Notes under the pieces: model-generated
What the model was told of the DNA's origin: nothing
The model's input: only the letters and a program-made list of their open reading frames with translations
The model's database searches: none
Shown here: one piece after another, positions 1 through 5,691 of the stretch
Layout: every line of letters begins with the position of its first letter
Numbering within the stretch: position 1 is the stretch's first letter
Position numbers and translations under genes: made by a program
NCBI GenBank assembly: GCA_023434205.1
Contig: JAEYTB010000186.1
Coordinates: forward strand, 1-8,370
Direction: 5' to 3'
DNA from: Planctomycetota bacterium
GTDB taxonomy: Bacteria; Planctomycetota; Phycisphaerae; Phycisphaerales; UBA1924
Length of the DNA: 8,370 nt

Positions 1-613
1 CATGCCCCACCCCAAGGTGGTCCAGCACCTTCCCCACCACAAAGTCCACCAGGTCCCCGATCCCCTTGGGCATCAGATAGAACCCGGGGTTCGGTGAGCA
101 GATCGTCGCACCCGCCAGCGCCAGCGTCTCCATGTTCCTGATATCAATCAGGCTCAGCGGCATCTCGCGGTGGCACACCACCAGCGGCCGACGCTCCTTC
201 AGCGTCACCGCCGCCGCGCGGCACAGCAGGTTGCTCCCGCTCCCCGTCGCCATCGCCCCCAGCGACGCCGACGAGCACGGCAGCACCACCATCCCATCGT
301 GCAGAAAACTCCCGCTCGCGATCACCGCCCCCACATCCTTATTGGGATGCACGAACAGCCGCAGCCGCGCCCCCGCCTCCCCCTCACGCCCCACCAGCCC
401 CGGCACCAACTGCTCAAACACCAGCTCCCGCACCGCCGCCTCATCAAACAGCAGCCGCCGCCCATACTCGCTCACCACCAGGTGGACCTCATGCCCCCCG
501 CCCAGCAGCAGCTCCAGCAGCCGCAGCGCGTAGCACGCCCCCGACGCGCCGGAAATGCCGACCACGAAACGCCTTGCGTTCACCACCCCAGTTCCTGAAG
601 CCGTGGGCTGCAT
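1..613 (-). CDS. ubiX: Flavin prenyltransferase UbiX (3' end outside window)
   Basis: UbiX joins dimethylallyl phosphate to FMN, making the prenylated FMN cofactor of UbiD-type decarboxylases. Visible motifs, numbered from ATG 613: GISGASGA at residues 19-26 (flavin-binding loop), a conserved block SGSFLHDGMVVLPCSS at 100-115, SGSNLLCRAA at 125-134, LKERRPLVV at 138-146, REMPL at 149-153 and PNPGFY at 174-179. The 204 residues seen are close to the full family length, so only a short tail is missing. The start is uncertain. ATG 613 lies 7 nt after a -10-like TACCAT and would be leaderless. GTG 586 or GTG 583 have an AGGA 6-9 nt upstream and give an N-terminus closer to the usual family length. 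An in-frame TGA six codons before ATG 613 bounds the frame. Codons are strongly G-ending. The gene is divergent from the exported-protein gene at 735. No ubiD is visible in the window. Confidence 0.93.
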   Translation of the reverse strand, partial: MQPTASGTGVVNARRFVVGISGASGACYALRLLELLLGGGHEVHLVVSEYGRRLLFDEAAVRELVFEQLVPGLVGREGEAGARLRLFVHPNKDVGAVIASGSFLHDGMVVLPCSSASLGAMATGSGSNLLCRAAAVTLKERRPLVVCHREMPLSLIDIRNMETLALAGATICSPNPGFYLMPKGIGDLVDFVVGKVLDHLGVGH

Positions 614-620
614 CGCTCCG

Positions 621-626
621 ATGGTA
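621..626 (-). promoter_or_regulatory. Candidate -10 box for ubiX (TACCAT)
   Basis: Read on the minus strand this is TACCAT, 4 of 6 matches to TATAAT. It ends 7 nt before ATG 613, so a transcript from it would start at or near that ATG. No convincing -35 box is seen. It mirrors the plus-strand TACCAT at 655-660. Sequence-based guess only. Confidence 0.35.
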
Positions 627-654
627 CGTCACAGCCGCCCGCGCCGGATTCGGG

Positions 655-660
655 TACCAT
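655..660 (+). promoter_or_regulatory. Candidate -10 box for the exported-protein gene (TACCAT)
   Basis: This plus-strand TACCAT is the mirror image of the box at 621-626. The shared arms are ATGGTAC at 621-627 and GTACCAT at 654-660. Transcription would begin near 667 and give a leader of roughly 68 nt that holds the two hairpins at 671-715 and the ribosome binding site at 723-726. No clear -35 box is visible. Confidence 0.35.
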
Positions 661-670
661 GTCCGCCACA

Positions 671-715
671 CGGCGCGGAGCGCCGCGGATGGAAGGTGCG
701 CAATCCCTGCGCACC
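671..715 (+). promoter_or_regulatory. Two consecutive hairpins in the leader of the exported-protein gene
   Basis: The first stem is CGGCGC (671-676), loop GGA, GCGCCG (680-685), a perfect 6 bp. The second is GGTGCGC (695-701), 7-nt loop, GCGCACC (709-715), a perfect 7 bp. The second ends 7 nt before the GGAG at 723-726, so it could affect ribosome access or protect the mRNA end. There is no U-run, so it is not a typical terminator. No known riboswitch class is recognised. Confidence 0.45.
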
Positions 716-734
716 CTGGAACGGAGTCGCTCTC

Positions 735-1454
735 ATGAACACCCACTGCAAGGCCCTGCTCGCCGCCCTCACCCTGCTCGGCCTCTTCACCCCCGCCTGC
801 CAGAAGTACCAGAACTACCCCAGCGTCGCCACCGCCCGAGGCACGCCCGAAGAACCCAACAACCCCGCCACCGAGGCCGCCATCGTCGCCAGCCTCCAGT
901 ACGTCGCCACGCGCTTCCCGCCCCACGGCGGCATCTACGCCAAGGCCCCCGACGACGCCAACAAGCTCCACGCCGACTTCCCCTTCGCCGTGAACATGCC
1001 CGCCGGCATGCGCAAAAGCTTCTACGAGCGCATCCCCACCAAGGTCGGCCCCGACGTCAAGCCCCTCACGCCCGAGATCGTCGAGCAGGGCTCGCTGCCC
1101 ATCTACCACGTCACCCGCGTCTGGCTGCGCTTCAACTCCGGCACCGTCGATGTGCTCCGCCCCATGACCCAGCTCGGCAAGGGGCCGCAGGGCACCGTCT
1201 ACCAGAAGGTCACGCTCCGCCTCGAGGGCGGCTTCAGCCCCTGGCGCGTCGTCCACGCCCGCGCCTGGGAGCCCGGCGCCGACGAGCCCCCGCCCTTCTA
1301 CTACCTCCCCGACCTCGAGCGCATCGAGCAGTTCAAGTACTCCACCGCCATGACCCCCGAAGAGCAGAACGCCTACGACCTCCAGCTCCTCAGCAAGCCC
1401 GAGCCCATCGTCACCCCCCAGAACAAGGTCGCCCGCGAGCAGGACAGCGAGTAA
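735..1454 (+). CDS. Predicted exported protein, possibly a lipoprotein, unknown function
   Basis: The product is 239 aa and I do not recognise its family. Residues 1-21 form a signal-like segment: a short start with Lys6, then a hydrophobic run ALLAALTLLGLFTPA. Cys22 follows in the context TPAC, a weak lipobox because the -3 residue is Thr, so it may be a lipoprotein or an ordinary secreted protein. The mature part begins with a Pro/Glu-rich linker (about 34-45). It continues with a section rich in aromatic and beta-like residues (about 121-192, including IYHVTRVWLRF and a PPPFYYLP stretch), then a charged C-terminus. ATG 735 is chosen because GGAG lies 8 nt upstream at 723-726 and the signal sequence begins there; longer in-frame upstream starts lack both. 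The gene ends 23 bases before pyrB on the same strand, but the link may be positional only, since pyrB seems to have its own -10 box. Confidence 0.8.
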   Translation: MNTHCKALLAALTLLGLFTPACQKYQNYPSVATARGTPEEPNNPATEAAIVASLQYVATRFPPHGGIYAKAPDDANKLHADFPFAVNMPAGMRKSFYERIPTKVGPDVKPLTPEIVEQGSLPIYHVTRVWLRFNSGTVDVLRPMTQLGKGPQGTVYQKVTLRLEGGFSPWRVVHARAWEPGADEPPPFYYLPDLERIEQFKYSTAMTPEEQNAYDLQLLSKPEPIVTPQNKVAREQDSE

Positions 1455-1465
1455 CCCCGCGCTGC

Positions 1466-1471
1466 TAATAT
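1466..1471 (+). promoter_or_regulatory. Candidate -10 box for pyrB (TAATAT), leaderless arrangement
   Basis: TAATAT stands out in very GC-rich surroundings and ends 6 nt before the pyrB ATG at 1478. That spacing places the transcription start at the initiation codon. No Shine-Dalgarno sequence lies between. A weak -35 candidate, AGGACA at 1441-1446, shares only GACA with the consensus and is 19 bp away. Confidence 0.5.
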
Positions 1472-1477
1472 CGGCGC

Positions 1478-2431
1478 ATGCCCGCCACCCACGCCCCCGC
1501 CAGCCTCCTGGGCCTCCAGGGCATGCCCGCCGATGAGCTGCGGTCCCTGCTCGCCGCGACGCAGGCGATGTCCCAGCGCGAGCCGCGCCACACGCTCGCC
1601 GGCCGCATCGTCGCCAACCTCTTCTTCGAAGACTCCACCCGCACCCGCACCTCCTTCAGCGTCGCCGCCAAGCGCCTGGGCGCCGAGGTCGTCGACCTCA
1701 TGGGCGGCGTCTCCAGCGTCAGCAAGGGCGAGACCCTCATCGACACCGCCCGCAACGTCGAGGCCATGGGCGTCGCCTGCCTCGTCGTCCGCGCACGCCA
1801 GTCCGGCGCCGCCGCCCTCATCGCACGCCACGTCTCCTGCCCCGTCATCAACGCCGGCGACGGCCGCCACGAGCACCCCACCCAGGGCCTCCTCGACACC
1901 TACACCCTCGCGCAGGCCCACGGCAGACTCGGCGCCTTCGACCTCCGCGGCCTGCGCATCGCGATCGTCGGCGACGTCGCCGCCTCCCGCGTTGCACGCT
2001 CCGCGATCGCCGCGATGACCACACTGGGCGCGGAGGTCGTCTGCGCCGGCCCCCCCGCCCTCGTCCCCCGCTCCATCGCCTCGCTCGGAGCACAGGTCAC
2101 CCACGAGCTCGACGCCCTCCTCCCTCGCGTCGACGCCGTCATGATGCTCCGCATCCAGTTCGAGCGTTACACCGACGCCAAGCCCCCGGCCGGCGAAGCC
2201 CCCAAGTCCTCACCCATCGCTTCCATCCGCGAGTACCGCGAGCTCTACGCCCTCACCCCCGAACGCGCCCGCCTCATGAAGCCCGGCGCCATCGTCATGC
2301 ACCCCGGCCCCATCAACCGCGGCATCGAGCTCGACGCCCCCGTCGCCGACGGTGACCGCTCCGTCATCCTCCGCCAGGTCACCAACGGCGTCCTGGTCCG
2401 CATGGCCGTCCTCGAGCGCGCCATCCTCTAG
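1478..2431 (+). CDS. pyrB: Aspartate carbamoyltransferase catalytic subunit
   Basis: This enzyme condenses carbamoyl phosphate with aspartate, the committed step of pyrimidine synthesis, in the cytoplasm. The 317 aa product has the usual length and motifs. STRTRTSF at residues 53-60 binds carbamoyl phosphate. SVSKGETLIDT at 80-90 carries the active-site Ser and Lys83. VVR at 103-105 has the conserved Arg, though the usual following His is Ala. GDGRHEHPTQGLLD at 127-140 contains HPTQ, GDVAASRVARS at 165-175 has the Arg, LRIQFER at 224-230 contacts aspartate, and HPGPINRGIE at 275-284 ends the aspartate domain. Ornithine carbamoyltransferase is unlikely because of the HPGPxNRG motif and the pattern around HPTQ. 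No pyrI or pyrC is seen next to it. The start is ATG 1478, with no Shine-Dalgarno but a TAATAT just upstream. gmk follows after 18 bases, so the two are probably co-transcribed. Confidence 0.96.
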   Translation: MPATHAPASLLGLQGMPADELRSLLAATQAMSQREPRHTLAGRIVANLFFEDSTRTRTSFSVAAKRLGAEVVDLMGGVSSVSKGETLIDTARNVEAMGVACLVVRARQSGAAALIARHVSCPVINAGDGRHEHPTQGLLDTYTLAQAHGRLGAFDLRGLRIAIVGDVAASRVARSAIAAMTTLGAEVVCAGPPALVPRSIASLGAQVTHELDALLPRVDAVMMLRIQFERYTDAKPPAGEAPKSSPIASIREYRELYALTPERARLMKPGAIVMHPGPINRGIELDAPVADGDRSVILRQVTNGVLVRMAVLERAIL

Positions 2432-2449
2432 TCCCTACCCTCCCCAACC

Positions 2450-3082
2450 ATGCACGCCCCCGACCACCGCCTCTCCACCGACACCGACGACGGGATGCTG
2501 CTCATCATCAGCGGCCCCAGCGGCGTCGGCAAAACCACCATCACCCGCGGCGTCGAACGCTCCATCGCCGACTCCGTCTTCTCCGTCTCCGCCACCACCC
2601 GCGCCAAGACCCCCGCCGATGTCGAGGGCGTCGACTACCACTTCGTCACCGACGACGAGTTCGAACGCATGAAGGCCGCCGGCGAGTTCCTTGAGACCGC
2701 CGGCGTCTACGGCAAGAAGTACGGCACCCCAAGGGCCTGGGTCCTGGAGCAGCTCAAACGCGGCCGCCTCGTCATCCTCGAGATCGACGTCCAGGGCGCC
2801 ATCCAGGTCAAGAAGCACATCCCCGAGGCCTTCGGCGTCTTCGTCCTCCCCCCCAGCGAAGACGACCTCCTCAACCGCCTCCGCGCCCGCAAGCGCGAGG
2901 ACGAGAACGGCATCCAGAAACGCTTCCAGGCCGCCCGCCAGGAAATCGCCACCGCCCGCGACTGCGGCGTCTACAACGTCTTCCTCGTCAACGGCACCAT
3001 AGAAGAATCCATCGCTCAGGCCGCCGCGGCCGTCCAGGCCGAACGCGAATGGCGCCGAAACCAACGCGGCCGCGCCTCATAG
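2450..3082 (+). CDS. gmk: Guanylate kinase
   Basis: Guanylate kinase transfers phosphate from ATP to GMP, giving GDP for GTP, dGTP and nucleotide signalling. The 210 aa product matches the family. It has the P-loop GPSGVGKTT at residues 22-30, the GMP-binding stretch SVSATTRAKTPADVEGVDYHF at 45-65, EFLETAGVYGKKYGTPR at 79-95, the LEIDVQGA segment at 110-117 with the conserved Asp113, and the lid RLRARKREDE at 143-152. Two starts are possible. ATG 2450 gives 21 residues before the P-loop and no ribosome binding site. ATG 2495 (residue 16) begins directly at MLLIISGPSG. E. coli-type enzymes have a short N-terminus, so the second cannot be excluded; I keep the first by length and its close spacing to pyrB (18 bases). 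In many bacteria gmk lies near rpoZ or dapA-type genes, which is not the case here. Confidence 0.95.
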   Translation: MHAPDHRLSTDTDDGMLLIISGPSGVGKTTITRGVERSIADSVFSVSATTRAKTPADVEGVDYHFVTDDEFERMKAAGEFLETAGVYGKKYGTPRAWVLEQLKRGRLVILEIDVQGAIQVKKHIPEAFGVFVLPPSEDDLLNRLRARKREDENGIQKRFQAARQEIATARDCGVYNVFLVNGTIEESIAQAAAAVQAEREWRRNQRGRAS

Positions 3083-3100
3083 GTCCCATGACTCCTATGA
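3077..3100. terminator. Small hairpin between convergent gmk and nuoD
   Basis: TCATAGG (3077-3083) pairs perfectly with CCTATGA (3094-3100) around a 10-nt loop. The hairpin begins inside the gmk stop codon region and lies 28 bases past the nuoD stop on the other strand, so it could act in both directions. The stem is only 7 bp and has no U-run. The region also holds a 9-base tandem repeat, ATGACTCCT, at 3088-3105. Confidence 0.3.
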
Positions 3101-3105
3101 CTCCT
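3088..3105. repeat. Two tandem copies of ATGACTCCT
   Basis: Two perfect adjacent 9-base copies lie in the 45-base gap between gmk and nuoD. They overlap the 7-bp hairpin at 3077-3100. The section is less GC-rich than its surroundings. Two copies only, so a chance duplication is possible. Confidence 0.6.
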
Positions 3106-3127
3106 ACCGCCTGAGCCCGCCCCGCCC

Positions 3128-4417
3128 CTACCGGTCCAGCTCCGCCGCCACAATATTCAGCGACCCCACCACCGCCACCGTATCGCTCAGCAGGTGCCCC
3201 TCCAGCATCTTGCTCACCACCTGGAAGGCGATGAAGCTCGGCGGCCGTGTCTTCACACGCCAGCTCCGCGGCGAGCCGTCCGCCACGATGTAATACCCCA
3301 GCTCCCCGTTCGCCGTCTCGTTGCAGGCGTACACCTCCGCGATCGGCGCCTTCCACCCGCGGTTGGTCATGATCAGCTCGAAGTGCTGGATCAGCCCCTC
3401 GATCGACCCGTACACGTCCTTCTTCGCCGGCTTCACCATCTTGCTGTCCGCGAACGTGTCCATCGGCCCGCCCGGAATCTTGTCGATGAGCTGCTCGATG
3501 ATCTTCAGGCTCTGCTTCATCTCCTCGATCCGCACCAGGTACCGGCAGTACGTGTCCCCGTCATACGCCACCGGCACCTGGAACTTCACCGCCTCCGCCC
3601 CCATCCCGTCCCAGTTGTCCGCGTAGCACAGGTACGGCTCGTCCTTCCGCACATCCCGCTTCACGCCGCTCGCCCGCGCGTTCGGCCCCGTCAGGCTCCA
3701 CGCGATGGCCTCGTCGTGCGTCATCACGCCGATGCCCTGCGTCCGGTCCATGAAGATCCGGTTGCGGTTCAGCAGGTTCTCGAGGTCGCGGATCGCCCCG
3801 GGCACCTCCTCCCGGATCAGCTTCTTCACCAGCGTCTTGAACATCTCCTCATCAGGCAGGTCCATCATCGCCCCGCCCACCCGCGTCCAGTCCGCGTGGA
3901 ACCGCTGCCCGCTGATGAAGTCGCACAGGTCGTAGATCTTCTCGCGCACGTTGAACGCGTAGATGAACCCCGTGAACGCGTTCAGGTCCAGCCCCGCCGC
4001 CCCCACGCACAAAAGGTGGTTCTGGATCCGCGCCACCTCCGCCATGATCGTCCGCACCACCTTGCACCGCGGCGTCAGATCAATCCCAAACAGCTTCTCG
4101 ACGCAGTGGTGCCAGCAGATGTCGTTCGCGATCGGGCTCAGATAGTCCATCCGCGACACGATCGTCACGTACTGGTTGTAGTCCAGCACCTCCGCCTGCT
4201 TCTCAAACCCGCTGTGCAGGTACCCGATGTGCGGCGTACACCGCGCCACCCGCTCCCCGTCCAGCTCCAGCACCAGCCGCAGCGTCGTGTGCGTCGCCGG
4301 GTGCTGCGGGCCGAAGTTCAGCACCCACCGGTCGCCGCTGTCCACGCGCTCCTTGAGGTACTCCGTGGACTCGGCGTCGATGGTGATGGCATCATCAGGC
4401 TTGATCGTGAAGGGCAA
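3128..4417 (-). CDS. nuoD: NADH-quinone oxidoreductase subunit D (49 kDa-type)
   Basis: NuoD is a peripheral-arm subunit of respiratory complex I. With NuoB it forms the quinone-reduction site next to the membrane. The 429 aa product is close to family length. Motifs: NFGPQHPATH at residues 34-43 with the quinone-site histidines, PHIGYLHSGFEK at 62-73, LDYNQ at 78-82 with the likely quinone-site Tyr80, SRMDYLSP at 88-95, AGLDLNAF at 141-148, FNVREKIYDL at 155-164, and a C-terminal NIVAAELDR. The hydrogenase-type metal-binding cysteines are absent, which favours complex I over [NiFe] hydrogenase. The start is TTG 4417: a strong GGAGGA at 4423-4428 lies 5 nt upstream and the protein aligns from there. 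The open frame continues upstream to 5125, but that stretch is antisense to marR. The gene is unusual in standing alone, with no nuoC or nuoE beside it. Its codons are G-ending, unlike the plus-strand genes. Confidence 0.95.
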   Translation of the reverse strand: MPFTIKPDDAITIDAESTEYLKERVDSGDRWVLNFGPQHPATHTTLRLVLELDGERVARCTPHIGYLHSGFEKQAEVLDYNQYVTIVSRMDYLSPIANDICWHHCVEKLFGIDLTPRCKVVRTIMAEVARIQNHLLCVGAAGLDLNAFTGFIYAFNVREKIYDLCDFISGQRFHADWTRVGGAMMDLPDEEMFKTLVKKLIREEVPGAIRDLENLLNRNRIFMDRTQGIGVMTHDEAIAWSLTGPNARASGVKRDVRKDEPYLCYADNWDGMGAEAVKFQVPVAYDGDTYCRYLVRIEEMKQSLKIIEQLIDKIPGGPMDTFADSKMVKPAKKDVYGSIEGLIQHFELIMTNRGWKAPIAEVYACNETANGELGYYIVADGSPRSWRVKTRPPSFIAFQVVSKMLEGHLLSDTVAVVGSLNIVAAELDR

Positions 4418-4422
4418 GGCGG

Positions 4423-4428
4423 TCCTCC
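4423..4428 (-). promoter_or_regulatory. Ribosome binding site deciding the TTG start of nuoD
   Basis: On the minus strand this reads GGAGGA and sits 5 nt before TTG 4417. No in-frame ATG or GTG is equally well placed, so this site fixes a rare TTG start. Confidence 0.8.
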
Positions 4429-4447
4429 GTCTGTGGGCTGGGAGTTT

Positions 4448-4453
4448 AGGGTA
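4448..4453 (-). promoter_or_regulatory. Candidate -10 box for nuoD (TACCCT)
   Basis: On the minus strand GTACCCT resembles the GTACCAT boxes at the ubiX promoter. A start near 4441 would leave a leader of about 24 nt containing the GGAGGA site. The consensus match is only 3 of 6 and no -35 box is clear. Confidence 0.2.
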
Positions 4454-4581
4454 CCTGCCGCGTCCCCCGCAGCCCGCCGCCGCCCATCCACAACCCGCTC
4501 CCAAATAACCTCTTGCGCTCTGCCACCCGGAAAACGCCCGCCGGCTGAATCCGGCACGCCAACCCCCACCGAACCAGTGTC

Positions 4582-4591
4582 TGTTCAAACA
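4582..4591. promoter_or_regulatory. Short palindrome, possible MarR operator
   Basis: TGTT-CA-AACA is an inverted repeat 24 bases before the marR ATG, in the nuoD/marR divergent gap. MarR proteins often repress their own operon by binding a palindrome near the start. The arms are only 4 bp, shorter than typical MarR sites, so this is tentative. Confidence 0.25.
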
Positions 4592-4602
4592 ACCTTCAGC
4601 CC

Positions 4603-4608
4603 AACAAT
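4603..4608 (+). promoter_or_regulatory. Candidate -10 box for the marR operon (AACAAT)
   Basis: AACAAT matches TATAAT at 4 of 6 positions and ends 7 nt before ATG 4616, the same geometry as at pyrB. There is no Shine-Dalgarno sequence before the ATG. No clear -35 box. Confidence 0.25.
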
Positions 4609-4615
4609 CACCACC

Positions 4616-5131
4616 ATGAAACCCAAGCCCCCCCAACCTCCACTCAAACCCCGCCCTCAACCCCGCGGCCTCGCCGCCGAGCTCAACAAAAAACGCCCCT
4701 TCGACCTCCCAGAGCAGGAAGCCTGGCTCAGCCTCCTCCGAACCACCTCCATCCTCGCCCAGCCCATCGAACAACTCTTCAAGGCCCACGGCCTCTCCGA
4801 GTCCACCTACAACGCCCTCCGCATCCTCCGCGCCAGCGGCGACGGCCGCCCCTGCTCCGAAGTCGGCCGCGACCTGGTCGCCCGCGTCCCCGATGTCACC
4901 CGCCTCATCGACCGCCTCGAGAAGGCCGGCCTCGCTTCGCGCAGCCGCGAGACCAAAGACCGCCGCATCGTCAACATCCGCATCACCACCAAAGGCCTCG
5001 ACCTGCTCAATCAGCTCGACCAGCCCCTCCGCGACCTGCACAAGCAGCAGTTCGAACCCCTCACCCGGGCCGAGCTCGCCGACCTGATCCGCACCCTCGA
5101 AAAGCTGCGCTCCGGCGCGGCACACACCTAA
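4616..5131 (+). CDS. MarR-family winged helix transcriptional regulator
   Basis: The 171 aa product is a MarR-type repressor, a dimeric winged helix DNA-binding protein that usually responds to phenolic compounds or oxidants. Residues 1-17 are Pro- and Lys/Arg-rich and probably disordered. The MarR fold runs from about 33 to 165: a dimerisation helix (EAWLSLLRTTSILAQPIEQLF), then SESTYNALRILRA at 61-73, and the helix-turn-helix at about 80-106 with the recognition helix DVTRLIDRLEKAG at 93-105. The wing carries the family signature with Asp115 and two arginines (TKDRRIVNIRITTKG at 113-127). There is a single cysteine, Cys80, at the start of the DNA-binding part; whether it senses oxidants is unknown. 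The start ATG 4616 has no Shine-Dalgarno. The gene overlaps the doxX ribosome binding site, so it heads an operon with doxX and pirin and probably controls both and itself. Confidence 0.92.
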   Translation: MKPKPPQPPLKPRPQPRGLAAELNKKRPFDLPEQEAWLSLLRTTSILAQPIEQLFKAHGLSESTYNALRILRASGDGRPCSEVGRDLVARVPDVTRLIDRLEKAGLASRSRETKDRRIVNIRITTKGLDLLNQLDQPLRDLHKQQFEPLTRAELADLIRTLEKLRSGAAHT

Positions 5132-5135
5132 GGAG
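5130..5135 (+). promoter_or_regulatory. doxX ribosome binding site overlapping the marR stop
   Basis: AAGGAG lies 6 nt before ATG 5142. Its first two bases are the end of the marR TAA (5129-5131). Ribosomes finishing marR would therefore uncover or occupy this site, which implies translational coupling. Confidence 0.8.
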
Positions 5136-5141
5136 TTCCCG

Positions 5142-5597
5142 ATGGAAGCCTACGTCCCCGCGCCCCTCAAGTTCCTCCACAAGCCCGACCTCGGAATCCT
5201 CCTGCTCCGCGTCGGCATCGGCGTCGTCGGCATCTTCCACGGCAGCCAGAAGCTCTTCGGCATCTGGGAAGGCCACGGCATCTCCGGCTTCGCCGGCTAC
5301 CTCGAGAAGCTCAACGTCCCCCTCCCCGTCCTCAACGCCTGGCTCGCCGCGCTCGCCGAGTTCGGCGGCGGCATCCTCATCCTCCTGGGCTTCATGATCC
5401 GCCCAGTCGCCGTCCCCTTCGCCTTCACCATGATCGTCGCGTGGGTCATGGGCCACAACGCCAGCTTCCTCAAGGCCCAAGGCGGCCACGACTTCCCCTT
5501 CATGCTCGCGCTCGCCTCGCTCGCCCTCATCTTCACCGGCCCCGGCAAGTACTCCCTCCAGGCCCTCTTGATGAAGAAGCCCGCACGCACCACGTAA
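5142..5597 (+). CDS. DoxX family membrane protein
   Basis: DoxX-family proteins are small four-helix membrane proteins whose exact activity is mostly unknown. The name comes from a thiosulfate:quinone oxidoreductase subunit, and other members are linked to oxidative stress. The 151 aa product has the typical opening helix LGILLLRVGIGVVGIFHGSQKLFG (about residues 17-40, including the conserved HGxxKLFG). It is followed by helices at about 64-85 (the AEFGGGILILLG signature), 88-104 and 118-133. A short loop with GHGISGFAGYLEKLNVP lies between the first and second helices, also typical. The C-terminus is short and basic, probably cytoplasmic. Expression is tied to marR by overlap of the ribosome binding site with its stop codon. 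The pirin gene follows after 94 bases. The set suggests a quinone or redox stress role, which is inference from context. Confidence 0.92.
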   Translation: MEAYVPAPLKFLHKPDLGILLLRVGIGVVGIFHGSQKLFGIWEGHGISGFAGYLEKLNVPLPVLNAWLAALAEFGGGILILLGFMIRPVAVPFAFTMIVAWVMGHNASFLKAQGGHDFPFMLALASLALIFTGPGKYSLQALLMKKPARTT

Positions 5598-5643
5598 CCA
5601 AACCCGCTCCCGCAGCGGCGCAGCGCACGCAGTCAGATCGTTT

Positions 5644-5673
5644 CTCTCCGCGTCCCCTGCGCCCCTGCGAGAG
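5644..5673 (+). other. Imperfect hairpin before the pirin ribosome binding site
   Basis: CTCTC-C-GC (5644-5651) can pair with GCGAGAG (5667-5673), 7 bp with one bulged base and a loop of about 15 nt. It ends 7 nt before the GGAG at 5681-5684. It could tune pirin translation or be chance; there is no U-run to suggest termination. Confidence 0.25.
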
Positions 5674-5691
5674 CATTTCCGGAGAATCGCC

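Noticed and set aside
489..1256. Minus-strand open frame over the exported-protein gene
   Set aside because: It is a Gly/Val/Asp/Ala-rich reverse-frame product overlapping the true ubiX start in another frame, with no motif.
1373..2104. Minus-strand open frames over pyrB
   Set aside because: Gly/Ala/Asp-rich shadow translations opposite a gene with full catalytic motifs.
3194..4615. Long plus-strand open frame running into marR
   Set aside because: This stretch is antisense to nuoD and gives a His/Arg/Pro/Leu-rich product. Only the part from ATG 4616 shows the MarR fold.
4418..5125. N-terminal extension of nuoD upstream of TTG 4417
   Set aside because: The extension is antisense to marR and Gly/Ala-rich without family similarity. 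The strong GGAGGA 5 nt before TTG 4417 and the family length support the shorter form.
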